From positions 310,001 to 374,000 of the forward strand of contig JADJKL010000001.1 of NCBI GenBank assembly GCA_016706055.1: DNA of 64,000 bases, read 5' to 3'. This document shows positions 9,712 to 17,843 of the stretch, piece after piece. Under the pieces are notes generated by a model. It did not search any database. It was not told the origin of the DNA and saw only the letters and a program-made list of their open reading frames with translations. Both the position numbers and the translations under genes were made by a program. How positions within the stretch are numbered: position 1 is the first letter of the stretch; every line of letters starts with the position of its first letter. Source of the DNA: Chitinophagaceae bacterium. Lineage in GTDB: Bacteria > Bacteroidota > Bacteroidia > Chitinophagales > Chitinophagaceae.

Positions 9712-10491
9712 TCACCATCTTCTCAATTGTTGTTTAGTAAATGTCCATTCAGGAGTTATTATCTCGTTTATATTGGGAATACTGTACCAAGGGCTTAGTG
9801 ATTCTTCCGTAGGGTTTATAAGCAAATGAACATCCTGTGCAGGCTGATAACCTTGCACCAGCATAAATATTTTTTCTCCTGAATTGTTAATAGCCATATC
9901 CGCCACAATCACTGCATGACCTGGAAAACCACCTTTAATTAAAACATCACCGGGTTTTATACTTTCAAAATTATTAACAGGACGCAACTGTTTCTCCAAT
10001 GATGCAGAACCACACCAACCAAATACTTCTTGCAAATACATATCGAAGGCAGGCCTGTTATTTCCTTCTTTCCAGTTATACCATTTGTTGTTGTAATCCA
10101 TAAACCGGATTGAGTCATACAGTTGTTGAGAGAAGAGATACTCCGCCCGAAGCCGCATTACCACATCAGCACACTGTTGTAGATCTGTTTTACTGCGATC
10201 AATATCTATTACTGCAAATTGTGCCGACTGATTGGGTTTTACCATTCCATTGTACAGGTAAACAGTTTTATCTTCTTTAAGTGGAAGTGTTCGTAACCAA
10301 TATTCAAAAGACCCTGTATTAGTACTGCCCCTTGCATAGCCCGATGGTGTTGGAATTTCCTGAATAGTTTTATAGTCAGTTGTTGAATGCTGATCAGTGT
10401 TAGACTTTGCTTCAGTCGATAATGCTTGTGAGTTCGGTTGTTTGCAGCCTGCACTACTTAAGATTGCCAGAAGGATAATAATTATTTTCAT
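9712..10491 (-). CDS. DUF4846 domain lipoprotein
   Basis: Using ATG 10491 the product has 259 residues and starts with a lipoprotein signal (MKIIIILLAILSSAGC, lipobox SAGC). The body carries DUF4846 hallmarks: IPTPSGYARG, GSFEYWLRTLPLK, AVIDIDRSKTDLQQCADVVMRLRAE, FMDYNNKWYNWKEG, a long segment ending KPGDVLIKGGFPGHAVIVADMA, and VQGYQPAQDVHLL. The function of DUF4846 is unknown. It is predicted to be an outer-membrane-anchored protein. An upstream in-frame extension to 10554 exists but would bury the signal peptide. It may be cotranscribed with the small gene at 10559-10828, 67 bases upstream. Confidence 0.87.
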   Translation of the reverse strand: MKIIIILLAILSSAGCKQPNSQALSTEAKSNTDQHSTTDYKTIQEIPTPSGYARGSTNTGSFEYWLRTLPLKEDKTVYLYNGMVKPNQSAQFAVIDIDRSKTDLQQCADVVMRLRAEYLFSQQLYDSIRFMDYNNKWYNWKEGNNRPAFDMYLQEVFGWCGSASLEKQLRPVNNFESIKPGDVLIKGGFPGHAVIVADMAINNSGEKIFMLVQGYQPAQDVHLLINPTEESLSPWYSIPNINEIITPEWTFTKQQLRRW

Positions 10492-10558
10492 GCCATGTAT
10501 AAGATACTTATATGGCCTAATTCCATAAAGCAGCATAGCATCTGCGCAGGGCAAATCA

Positions 10559-10828
10559 CTAACCTTTCACTTCTGTCCACACAAACTCTTCTATTTCATC
10601 AAATAGACTTCTTTCTGTTTTGTGGCCTTGAGATTGTTCTTCGTATTTGTTAGTAAGGTTAAGTGCAAGCTCATACATTTCCTTAGTTGCAGTCCTATCT
10701 ATCATTTCTGAAAAATTTTTCGGCTGCTTTTCTTCATCAAGCTCTCTTATGTAGCAGAGTACTTCCACCACTTCAAAATGTGTTTTTTGCCAAGAGTCAA
10801 ATCCGTTAGGGAAAGCAGGTGTTGTCAT
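10559..10828 (-). CDS. Small acidic protein of unknown function
   Basis: 89 residues beginning MTTPAFPNGFDSWQKTHFEV. It is acidic and predicted mostly helical (FEVVEVLCYIRELDEE, TATKEMYELALNLTNKYEEQ, ERSLFDEIEEFVWTEV), without signal peptide or membrane segment. I know no named family. Codon use and an AT-rich upstream region with a fair Shine-Dalgarno-free start are typical for the genome. It lies directly upstream of the DUF4846 gene on the same strand. Confidence 0.7.
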   Translation of the reverse strand: MTTPAFPNGFDSWQKTHFEVVEVLCYIRELDEEKQPKNFSEMIDRTATKEMYELALNLTNKYEEQSQGHKTERSLFDEIEEFVWTEVKG

Positions 10829-11379
10829 AATTAAAATTTTCGTTATTGTAAATATATCATTTTATTTTTTTATTCTGAAGTTGATTGATATCGTTAAAAT
10901 TTTTAACCTGCCTGAAGTATTTATTACTAACTTTTCTAATTTGAAAGCCGTTTTATTTATTTGCTATTTTTTGGACAATGCTATTATTTAAAATTAAAAA
11001 TAGTTGGTCAGAGATTATTAGCCCAGCTTTAATACTACTAGCATCGTCTGTTGCGTCGCACACTTGAACTGTAGTAATTCTATTTAGCTTTTAATACAAG
11101 AAAGTTTTAATGGCTATTAGTATACTCAGGGCTAAAGCCCATATGAAAGCTTTCTTCTAACCCCGGTCTTAAGACCGAGGTTAGTAACTTCATTGACCAA
11201 GGACTTTAGTTCTGACAAAAGTAGTATTGTTGGGAAATGACGGCGAGTCCGGCCGCAAGATTCTTTTATTATCAACTACTGCTTGCCGAGACAACTTGTC
11301 CCGATTATTTCGGAATCGCCTCAGAAGTTTTAGTTATGAAGACTCGGGCTGGAAAAACCCAATGATGTGTCTGTTTTAT
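10829..11379. other. Intergenic region filled by a dispersed repeat
   Basis: No gene is supported here. Bases 11021-11350 are a copy of a composite repeat also found at 13577-13952 and, in part, at 13252-13330, 14862-14935 and 40434-40505. The first 190 bases are plain AT-rich sequence. Confidence 0.7.
11021..11350 (+). repeat. Composite palindromic repeat, copy 1
   Basis: Starts with a core containing TTGCGTCGCACACTTGAACT and GTAGTAATTCTATTTAGC. A nested hairpin block follows at 11122-11215 (GGGCTAAAGCCC, a near-perfect GGTCTTAAGACC palindrome, then AGGACTTTAGTTCTGA), then a tail with CGAGTCCGGCCGCAAGATTC and CTGCTTGCCGAGAC. Order and most bases are shared with copy 2 at 13577-13952. Confidence 0.85.
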
Positions 11380-12492
11380 TTAATATTTTCTTTCAAAAGA
11401 ATTGCCATTGAATCGATATACACCACTTGGATTTGCTCCTCCAAACCATAATTCGCCTTGTTTACTTTTATATATAATCCAAATGTGTTTACTCTCAAGT
11501 CCATCGGCTGCAGTAAAATTTTTCACAGAATTACCATCATATCTCCATACACCGAACTCTACAGTCCCAAACCAAATGTTCCCTGCAGTATCTTCTCCAA
11601 TGGAGAAAACTCTTTCTAGAGAATTACCTTTGGTATCCTCCTTTTTCAATTTTTGTTGTGCTGTGAAATTGATAGTTTCTTTTCCATCATATACCAAAAC
11701 ACCTTTTCCATTATTAGCAATCCAAAGATTTCCTTTGCTATCTTCCATTATACTTCTAATATGCAGACTTCCTGTTTTTTCAGTAAATCCTAAATATTCG
11801 TTGTCTATTATCTTAAGATCTGAGCCATTATATCCTATTACCGCAACGTAGGTTCCAAACCAAACGGTTCCATTTTTGGGTTTGACAAAAGCTGTTGAAA
11901 TTGAATAGGTAGAATTATTCCCAGATTTTGGTGTAACAGGGAATGTGCGATAGGAAAGCTTTTGCCCATCATATTGATACACACCTGGATTCCCTTCAAG
12001 TTTGTTGTAGCCCTCCGTTTCATCACCTTTAAACCAAAGGTCACTGTCATTTAATTTCCACTCGTTCTTTGAATTGTAATTTCGTTCTTTGTATATAGTT
12101 ATTTTTTTCCCATCATAAGTACTCAGTCCTCTCCCACATTCAAACCAAATTATGCCATTTTTATCTTCATAAATATTCCTTACCTGATTGTTACTTAATC
12201 CGTTTTCTGTTGTGAAATATTGGAGCTCCCCATTATGCAGCAAACACACTCCTTCGTTGTAACTACCAAACCAAATATTCCCTTTACTATCCTCTAAAAT
12301 TGAACGAACTCCTGATGTGTATTTCAACCTTATGTCATCAATTTTACTTTCAATCGATTGGGTATTATCTTTAGCTTGTATTATCTGATCTTCCTTAATT
12401 GTTTGAATTTGATTACTGCAAGAGATTGTTAGAACAATCAAAAATGTGCAGCAAATTATAAATATGTTTTGCCTATCTGACTTTCCTTTCAT
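11380..12492 (-). CDS. Two-component-regulator-type propeller lipoprotein without kinase domain
   Basis: 370 residues. The N-terminal lipoprotein signal ends in LTISCSNQ. The rest is a series of reporter-propeller repeats: SILEDSKGNIWFGSYNEGV, NIYEDKNGIIWFECGRGL, SIMEDSKGNLWIANNGKGV, SIGEDTAGNIWFGTVEFGV and IIYKSKQGELWFGGANP, each followed by a YDG or YNG strand, so about six or seven blades. In hybrid two-component sensors such propellers sense glycans. Here no membrane or kinase domain follows, so it may be an outer-membrane-anchored binding or structural protein. It lies in an islet bounded by repeats, with the cupin gene upstream. Confidence 0.85.
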   Translation of the reverse strand: MKGKSDRQNIFIICCTFLIVLTISCSNQIQTIKEDQIIQAKDNTQSIESKIDDIRLKYTSGVRSILEDSKGNIWFGSYNEGVCLLHNGELQYFTTENGLSNNQVRNIYEDKNGIIWFECGRGLSTYDGKKITIYKERNYNSKNEWKLNDSDLWFKGDETEGYNKLEGNPGVYQYDGQKLSYRTFPVTPKSGNNSTYSISTAFVKPKNGTVWFGTYVAVIGYNGSDLKIIDNEYLGFTEKTGSLHIRSIMEDSKGNLWIANNGKGVLVYDGKETINFTAQQKLKKEDTKGNSLERVFSIGEDTAGNIWFGTVEFGVWRYDGNSVKNFTAADGLESKHIWIIYKSKQGELWFGGANPSGVYRFNGNSFERKY

Positions 12493-12535
12493 TATGACGG
12501 TATTTGTTTTGCCTTTGCAGGTGTGCTAAAAACTG

Positions 12536-12550
12536 TAAACGGCCTTTGTT
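12536..12550. repeat. 15-bp motif shared with 13369-13383
   Basis: TAAACGGCCTTTGTT occurs identically here, in the gap between the cupin and propeller genes, and at 13369-13383 upstream of the cupin gene. A related inverted form lies at 13531-13549. Confidence 0.5.
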
Positions 12551-13115
12551 AGTCAAGCTTTAAAGGTGGTCCAACTACTTGCATTTCATTATCTGAAAAA
12601 ATCTTTGCTATTTCTTCCTGATCCGGTTGATGGTCTAATGCTGCCATCGTAACAAAAAAGTTTTCTAACTTTCCTGCAGGTTGCATGGTTACAATCATTT
12701 TCCCTTTCTCAGATACTTGTGTCCATGCATGAGCAACTTTTCGTGGTAAAAAAATACTATCACCAACTGTCAAATCATATTTATCATCACCAACTTGAAA
12801 TTTGTACTTTCCTTCTATTACATAAAAGATTTCATCTTGAAAATGATGAATGTGTAAAGGAGTTCCTTTGCCTTGAGAGAGAGAAATTTGTTCAAATATC
12901 GCCAAGTCACCATCTGTATCTGTTCCTGAAATTTTTACATCAAGAATATTAGCATTTACTCCTTTTAATTGAATATGGCCATGAAGCCTGCCTTCTCCTG
13001 CTGGAATTTTAAACCCTTTATCTTTTCTCATAAATAATTTATTAATTTTTGAAAATGCCAAAGTTGGAGTTGCAGATAACATCAGTATTGCAGCAATAAA
13101 TTTATTTCTTTTCAT
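12549..13115 (-). CDS. Secreted cupin-domain protein
   Basis: 188 residues with a signal peptide (MKRNKFIAAILMLSATPTLA). A cupin_2 barrel covers about residues 55-150. Motif 1 is GTPLHIHHFQDEIFYVIEG, giving His, His and Glu metal ligands; motif 2 is GDSIFLPRKVAHAW, giving the last His. All four usual metal ligands are therefore present. Such proteins are single-domain dioxygenases, isomerases or binding proteins; the substrate is unknown. It is predicted to act in the periplasm. It is followed on the same strand by the propeller lipoprotein, 56 bases downstream, with the dispersed 15-bp motif in the gap. Confidence 0.87.
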   Translation of the reverse strand: MKRNKFIAAILMLSATPTLAFSKINKLFMRKDKGFKIPAGEGRLHGHIQLKGVNANILDVKISGTDTDGDLAIFEQISLSQGKGTPLHIHHFQDEIFYVIEGKYKFQVGDDKYDLTVGDSIFLPRKVAHAWTQVSEKGKMIVTMQPAGKLENFFVTMAALDHQPDQEEIAKIFSDNEMQVVGPPLKLD

Positions 13116-13230
13116 AGCTAAATTCTTTAAAGACTGCGAATTAAAGTTTCACACAACACATAAATATACACCACTAATATCCTTCACCCCAAATTCTCGA
13201 TGCGTTTACTTTAGCCTTTTATATGAGGAC

Positions 13231-13250
13231 GACCCGATAGCTATCGGGTC
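13231..13250. repeat. Perfect 20-bp palindrome
   Basis: GACCCGATAGCTATCGGGTC is an exact palindrome immediately before the partial composite-repeat copy at 13252. Confidence 0.8.
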
Positions 13251-13251
13251 A

Positions 13252-13330
13252 GGCCGCAAGATTCTTTTATTACTAACTACTGCTGGCCGAGACGTCGCCT
13301 GAGAAGGTTTATTGTTTAAGACTCGGGAGG
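13252..13330 (+). repeat. Composite repeat, partial copy (tail only)
   Basis: Shares GGCCGCAAGATTCTTTTATT, AACTACTG and GGCCGAGACGTCG with the ends of copies 1 and 2. The front core and central hairpins are absent. Confidence 0.75.
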
Positions 13331-13368
13331 GAATAAAGCATTTACTCTTTAGAGCTTTTATAAAACAT

Positions 13369-13549
13369 TAAACGGCCTTTGTTGTGTGTTGCGTAAAGCC
13401 TTGTGTTGATGGCAAAGACACCAACAAATGAATTAAGGGATTTTCCTAACCGTTGTGTTGCTGGTGTTCTTCCCTACCTCGTTGCCCACACTCAACACAC
13501 AGCAACGGCGTGGTGCTTTTGCGGAAGACCAACAAAGGCTAAAGGTTTA
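13369..13549. repeat. Large imperfect inverted repeat
   Basis: The left end (TAAACGGCCTTTGTTG, then TTGCG and AAGCC) is roughly complementary to the right end (GCTTTTGCGG, then CAACAAAGGCT and GGTTTA). Internal CACCA/TGGTG pairs also occur. It is cassette-recombination-site-like in general shape but lacks clear core-site boxes. Confidence 0.4.
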
Positions 13550-13576
13550 TTGATGAAGATTCGAATGAGAAGAAAG

Positions 13577-13952
13577 AATTATTAGCCCAGCTATAGTTCC
13601 CTGAGCATCGTCCCTTGCGTCGCACTCTTGTACTGTAGTAATTCTATTCAGCTATTAATACAAGAAAGTTTCTGATGTAGCAACCCTCCGGGAGTTTTCC
13701 TCTTTCAGAAATTTTCTAATAATAAACTCCCGGAGGGTTTACAGTAAACACCTGCAAGAGCAGAAGTAATATACTCAGGGCTAAAGCCCATACGAATCAT
13801 TTTTCCTAACCCCGGTCTTAAGACCGGGGTTAGGAACTTCATTAACGAAGGACTTTAGTCCTGATGAAAGTCGTATTGTTGGTAGATTACGGCGAGTCCG
13901 GCCGCAAGATTCTTTTATTATTAACTACTGCTTGCCGAGACGTCGGCTGGGA
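13577..13952 (+). repeat. Composite palindromic repeat, copy 2
   Basis: Same module order as copy 1. The core holds CTTGCGTCGCACTCTTGTAC; the central hairpin block at 13773-13867 includes a perfect 24-bp palindrome at about 13808-13831; the tail matches copy 1. It differs from copy 1 by an extra segment of roughly 90 bases (about 13672-13770) containing a 16-bp inverted repeat. Confidence 0.85.
13682..13739. repeat. Nested 16-bp perfect inverted repeat inside copy 2
   Basis: AACCCTCCGGGAGTTT (13682-13697) and its exact inverse complement (13724-13739) enclose 26 AT-rich bases. Copy 1 lacks this segment, so it is probably a separate insertion of a small palindromic element. Confidence 0.75.
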
Positions 13953-13979
13953 AAAGAAATTATAACTTGTTGGCTGCAG

Positions 13980-14765
13980 TTAGAGGAATTTTGTTTTTAA
14001 ATCCTCGTACTGTTTATTTCTAAACTCCAAATCCTTTAAAATTTCTGATGAATAACTATTCAAATATGAATTATGCCAATCAGCCATCCATTGATATTTT
14101 GACCTTATTCCGGCATCGTCATTTTTTAACCCCGTATAGATTAGTTCCAGAAACGTATCGGTGAATATCCCTTTTTTTGGTTGCATTAGTTTGATATGGT
14201 CAATGTATTTAGCAAAGTAGTTAATAAAGTACTCATTATCGAAAGGGTCAATACTAAGAAGTTTTTTGCTGCCACCATACGAAAGTAGATTTGACATTGC
14301 TTCTGTTTCTAAATTGAATTCCTCCACGATACTTTTTTCAACTATGATTCTGGGAAATTTAACTTTCTCTTTTTCCAAAAGATAAGCGTTGATTAGTCCT
14401 GGCCCGAAGATGATTCCATTGTCATGCAAAATATTTCCTTTTAGGATTATTCCGCGGAGCAAAAGCTTTGATGAAATAAAAGTATGAACTAACTCATTTA
14501 GGTCATTTATTAAATCAATAATGGAACGCTTATCAATTTTGACTGAAATAACAAGTAAATCAGAAAAATGTGTGGATTGTCGATCTGGTCTTGCGAGAGG
14601 GTGTGTGTTTGCTAAATCCTTAAACTTAAAAAGGATACGATAAAGGTCATTTTGATTGCTGCATTGAGTAGTCTCCTCAATGTATTTTTTAAAGCCTAAG
14701 ATATCAATATAGGCTATGATTTTTTTTCGTAGTTCATGAAGATGAATTAATTGCATGCAACGCAT
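13980..14765 (-). CDS. Nucleotide-cyclase-like fold protein of unknown function
   Basis: 261 residues from ATG 14765 (ATG 14756 is equally possible; the longer open frame to 15092 runs through a repeat and is not credible). The strand motif KKIIAYIDILGFKKYIEE, then 48 residues later HFSDLLVIS, then LLRGIILKGN, resembles the class III cyclase/GGDEF layout, with two metal-binding Asp about 45 residues apart followed by an RG(x)nG strand. I infer a palm-type nucleotidyl cyclase-like domain at residues 10-130, followed by an unrecognised C-terminal part. Proteins with an IDILGF start are usually annotated hypothetical. No signal or membrane segment. It sits between repeat copies in the accessory islet. 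Confidence 0.65.
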   Translation of the reverse strand: MRCMQLIHLHELRKKIIAYIDILGFKKYIEETTQCSNQNDLYRILFKFKDLANTHPLARPDRQSTHFSDLLVISVKIDKRSIIDLINDLNELVHTFISSKLLLRGIILKGNILHDNGIIFGPGLINAYLLEKEKVKFPRIIVEKSIVEEFNLETEAMSNLLSYGGSKKLLSIDPFDNEYFINYFAKYIDHIKLMQPKKGIFTDTFLELIYTGLKNDDAGIRSKYQWMADWHNSYLNSYSSEILKDLEFRNKQYEDLKTKFL

Positions 14766-14861
14766 AAATATACAAAACACCCAGTATAAATAAATACTGA
14801 TTATTAAAGGAATATTATGACTATGATTAATACAATATTTGATTAGAGAAGACTTTTTGTA

Positions 14862-14935
14862 AAATGCTGAATAGAGAACAAAATGTACAAGTGTGCGACG
14901 CAAGGAACGATGATAGTAGTACTGGTGATGGGTAC
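14862..14935 (-). repeat. Composite repeat core, inverted partial copy
   Basis: TGCTGAATAGAG, then GTACAAGTGTGCGACGCAAG and GATGATAGTAGTACT, is the reverse complement of the core of copies 1 and 2. It also resembles 40434-40505. Confidence 0.75.
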
Positions 14936-15000
14936 ATAAAACAAGATTCCTTCCCGAATCAAGTTCGGGACCGGCTCTTCGTCGGAATGACAAGAAACAA

Positions 15001-15027
15001 AAAAAAGCCCCGACGATTGCCGGGGCT
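15001..15027 (-). terminator. Rho-independent terminator of clpB
   Basis: On the minus strand AGCCCCG and CGGGGCT form a 7-bp GC stem with an 8-base loop, followed by a run of T. It lies about 125 bases after the inferred clpB stop. Confidence 0.85.
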
Positions 15028-15150
15028 CTGCAATGGTTTTCTTCTTTTACTATTACTTTTTCTTTCCGTTCTTTCCAACTCCGGAACTTCATTTTTAAAC
15101 ACTACCGTAATATCCGTCTTCGCAAAAGCTTCGCTGACATGTCAAACACT

Positions 15151-15532
15151 TTATTTCACCTTCTCCGGTGTTTCGTTTCTGAATACAACAGTATTATCAA
15201 ATACATCAACTAAAACAGGCTGTGTTTTATCTATATCACCCGCCAATATTCTTTTCGATAACTGGTTGACGATTTCTTTTTGTATCAATCGCTTTAATGG
15301 CCTTGCTCCAAGTTGCGGATCGAAACCCTGCTCGGCGAGAAAGTCGACTGCATAATCACTGAACTGTAATTGAATGCCGCTCTGCGCTACCAGATTTTTT
15401 AAACTTTGTAACTGTATGCTTACGATGCCTCTTATTTCTTTTTGAGCAACGGTGTAAACATGATGATATCATCTACACGGTTTAGAAACTCGGGGCGGAT
15501 GGTTTGCCGCAACAATTGCATTACATCAGTTT
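15151..15532 (-). pseudogene. clpB: clpB C-terminal remainder, out of frame with the rest
   Basis: After the 519-codon central frame stops at 15521, the ClpB sequence continues in two other frames. [20 protein letters not shown] and IIMFTPL run to about 15447; then QKEIRGIVSIQLQSLKNL, LAEQGFDPQLGARPLKRLIQ and a TAA at 15151-15153. Restoring one T to the plus-strand T4 run at 15530-15533 and one C at 15447 rejoins all parts. The C-terminal D2 small domain is therefore fully conserved at protein level. The damage is confined to the two indels, which argues for consensus errors rather than decay. Confidence 0.85.
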
Positions 15533-17239
15533 TGCTTTGGCGGTTACTTCGTCTACATTGTCTTCTTTTACATCTTCAAATGCATCTTGTATTAAATGAC
15601 TGCCGATATTGCTCGTCATGATGATGATGGTGTTTTTGAAATTGACAACACGGCCTTTGTTGTCGGTGAGTCGTCCATCATCCAGCACCTGCAATAATAT
15701 ATTCCACACATCGGGATGTGCTTTTTCTATTTCATCGAGCAGCACAACACTATATGGTTTTCTCCGAACGGATTCTGTTAACTGTCCGCCTTCATCATAC
15801 CCAACATAGCCGGGAGGCGCACCAACGAGACGGCTTACGGAATGTTTCTCCTGGTACTCACTCATGTCAATCCTCGTCATCATACTTTCATCATCGAAAA
15901 GATATTCTGCCAGAGCTTTTGCCAATTCTGTTTTACCTACACCGGTAGTACCGAGGAAGATAAAGGAACCGATTGGCTTTTTAGGATCTTGCAATCCTGC
16001 ACGGCTTCTTCTTATTGCATCTGCCACAGCAGTGATGGCTTCATTCTGTCCTACTACCCTTTCATGCAAATGGTCTTCAAGCTTTAATAATTTTTCTTTA
16101 TCGCTCTGCAACATTTTTGCAACAGGTATGCCGGTTGACTTTGCTACACTTTCTGCAATGTCTTCCGCATCTACTTCTTCTTTTAATAAACGCTTTTCTC
16201 CACTCTCTTCTATTTCTTTTGTAAGCTTTGTAATTAATTCTTCTTGTTCTTTTACTTTTCCGTAACGTATCTCTGCAACTTTACCATAATCGCCTTCCCG
16301 TTCTGCTTTTTCTGCTTCCTGCTTCAGGTGATCAATATCTGCTTTTGCATTCTGTACTTTTTCTACCAATTCTTTTTCCTGTGTCCACTTTGCTTTGTAC
16401 GTATCTCTTGCTACGGACAGATTGGCAATTTCTGTATTAAGTTCTTTCAACTTTACTTCATCATTCTCTCTTTTGATAGCTTCCTTTTCAATTTCGAGTT
16501 GACGGATCTGTCTTTCCAATGTATCCAGTTCTTCTGGCATTGAATTCATTTCCAGGCGAAGCTTGGCTGCACTTTCATCAATCAGATCAATCGCCTTGTC
16601 GGGTAAAAAACGATCGGTAATGTAACGACTGCTTAATTCAACCGCTGCAATGATGGCTTCATCTTTAATGCGTACATGGTGGTGTGTTTCATATCTCTCC
16701 TTCAATCCACGAAGAATGGAAATAGCATCTTCCACACTTGGTTCATCAATCATCACTTTTTGAAAACGTCTTTCTAAAGCTTTATCTTTTTCAAAGAATT
16801 TCTGGTACTCGTTTAAGGTTGTTGCACCAACGGCTCTCAGATCTCCTTTTGCCAATGCCGGCTTTAAAATATTGGCAGCATCCATTGCACCTTCGCCGCC
16901 ACCTGCACCTACAAGTGTATGTATCTCATCAATGAACAAAATAATTTCTCCATCGCTGCCAGCTACTTCTTTTACTACACCTTTTAATCTTTCTTCAAAC
17001 TCGCCTTTATATTTTGCACCAGCGATCAACAATCCCATATCTAACGCATAGATAATTTTGCTTTTTAAATTCTCCGGCACATCACCATTTACTATACGAT
17101 GTGCAATGCCTTCGGCAATGGCAGTTTTACCAACACCGGGTTCGCCAACCAGTATCGGGTTGTTTTTTGTTCTGCGGGAAAGTATATGTAAGGTTCTTCT
17201 TATTTCTTCATCACGGCCAATAACAGGATCGAGTTTTCC
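15521..17239 (-). CDS. clpB: clpB central part (AAA+ D1, coiled-coil M domain, AAA+ D2)
   Basis: No real start: the frame opens at the frameshift near 17238 (first codons [17 protein letters not shown]), although a GTG at 17080 could be mistaken for one. It holds the D1 Walker [10 protein letters not shown], arginine-finger region and sensor motifs ([28 protein letters not shown]), the ClpB-specific coiled-coil M domain ([17 protein letters not shown] to [16 protein letters not shown]), and the D2 start with [18 protein letters not shown] and [20 protein letters not shown]. ClpB is the hexameric ATP-driven disaggregase that works with DnaK on aggregated proteins. The stop at 15521 arises from a one-base loss. 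Confidence 0.9.
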   Translation of the reverse strand, partial: GKLDPVIGRDEEIRRTLHILSRRTKNNPILVGEPGVGKTAIAEGIAHRIVNGDVPENLKSKIIYALDMGLLIAGAKYKGEFEERLKGVVKEVAGSDGEIILFIDEIHTLVGAGGGEGAMDAANILKPALAKGDLRAVGATTLNEYQKFFEKDKALERRFQKVMIDEPSVEDAISILRGLKERYETHHHVRIKDEAIIAAVELSSRYITDRFLPDKAIDLIDESAAKLRLEMNSMPEELDTLERQIRQLEIEKEAIKRENDEVKLKELNTEIANLSVARDTYKAKWTQEKELVEKVQNAKADIDHLKQEAEKAEREGDYGKVAEIRYGKVKEQEELITKLTKEIEESGEKRLLKEEVDAEDIAESVAKSTGIPVAKMLQSDKEKLLKLEDHLHERVVGQNEAITAVADAIRRSRAGLQDPKKPIGSFIFLGTTGVGKTELAKALAEYLFDDESMMTRIDMSEYQEKHSVSRLVGAPPGYVGYDEGGQLTESVRRKPYSVVLLDEIEKAHPDVWNILLQVLDDGRLTDNKGRVVNFKNTIIIMTSNIGSHLIQDAFEDVKEDNVDEVTAKAKLM

Positions 17240-17757
17240 TGTCTCGCCAGTTCATTTAAATTCTTTGCATACTTGTTCAATGCATTGTATTCCTGCGATT
17301 GTGTTTGTGATGTTACTGTATCGCCTTTTCTTAATTCGTTGATGGCTGCTACTAATCCTTTTTCGGTAAGGCCTGCATCTTTCAACAACTTGGCGGTGGA
17401 ATCATTTCCTTGTACAATTGCTATCAACAAATGCTCTGGTGTAACAAACTCATCTTTGAATTGCTTGAGTGCAGCACCTGCTCTTAACACCACACTGTTT
17501 GCCTCACGGCTTATCTGCTGTGCTGGTTCGCCGGATGCTTTTGGTAACTTGTTAATGAGTTCATCCAGTTTGGTATCAACCAGATTAACGGTAACATTGT
17601 TTTTCTTTAATAAATAATCAACAGGAGAATCCTGCTGCTCGAGCAAGGCTTTTAATATATGCTCAGTCTCGATATTCGGACTTTGCGAATTAAATGCTAA
17701 TTGTTGTGCCTGCTGAAATGCTTCGGCGGCTTTTATGGTGAAGTTTCCTAAATTCAT
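17200..17757 (-). CDS. clpB: clpB N-terminal part (Clp-N domain)
   Basis: Start ATG 17757 gives [20 protein letters not shown], the expected ClpB N-terminus. Two Clp-N repeats follow ([20 protein letters not shown] and [20 protein letters not shown]), which bind substrate. The frame is normal as far as [13 protein letters not shown] and then shifts at plus-strand CC 17238-17239, where a third C would continue into [12 protein letters not shown]. The true gene would be 15151-17757, about 869 residues, the normal ClpB length. It stands alone on the minus strand with its own terminator; no heat-shock promoter was identified. Confidence 0.92.
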   Translation of the reverse strand: MNLGNFTIKAAEAFQQAQQLAFNSQSPNIETEHILKALLEQQDSPVDYLLKKNNVTVNLVDTKLDELINKLPKASGEPAQQISREANSVVLRAGAALKQFKDEFVTPEHLLIAIVQGNDSTAKLLKDAGLTEKGLVAAINELRKGDTVTSQTQSQEYNALNKYAKNLNELARQENSILLLAVMKK

Positions 17758-17843
17758 ATATAGTAATTTTAAACTCTAGTCTCAAATAATACTCCAACCA
17801 CACAAATACAGTAAGAATGTCATATAAAGTTAAATCAATCTGC

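Larger units (their letters stand above)
13116..13979. other. Gene-free, repeat-dense region
   Basis: 864 bases without a convincing gene. It holds a perfect 20-bp palindrome, two copies of the composite repeat, a large imperfect inverted repeat (13369-13549) and a nested 16-bp inverted repeat. A 60-codon open frame at 13403 lies inside the inverted repeat and has no protein-like features. Confidence 0.7.
14766..15150. other. Intergenic region with repeat and terminator
   Basis: No gene. It contains an inverted partial copy of the composite repeat, a short hairpin TCCCGAA/TTCGGGA at 14952-14970 with a flanking TCTTCGTCGGAATGAC block, the clpB terminator and about 120 bases of clpB 3' untranslated sequence. 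Confidence 0.7.

Noticed and set aside
13403..13585. 60-codon open frame in the repeat region
   Set aside because: It lies within the imperfect inverted repeat, has no ribosome-binding site and no protein-like composition; a chance frame.
14766..15092. N-terminal extension of the cyclase-like protein
   Set aside because: The extra 109 codons run through a repeat copy and hairpins; the conserved part starts at the Met codons 14765/14756.
10829..15150. Prophage or insertion sequence in the repeat islet
   Set aside because: No transposase, integrase or phage structural gene is present; only repeats and three ordinary-looking genes.
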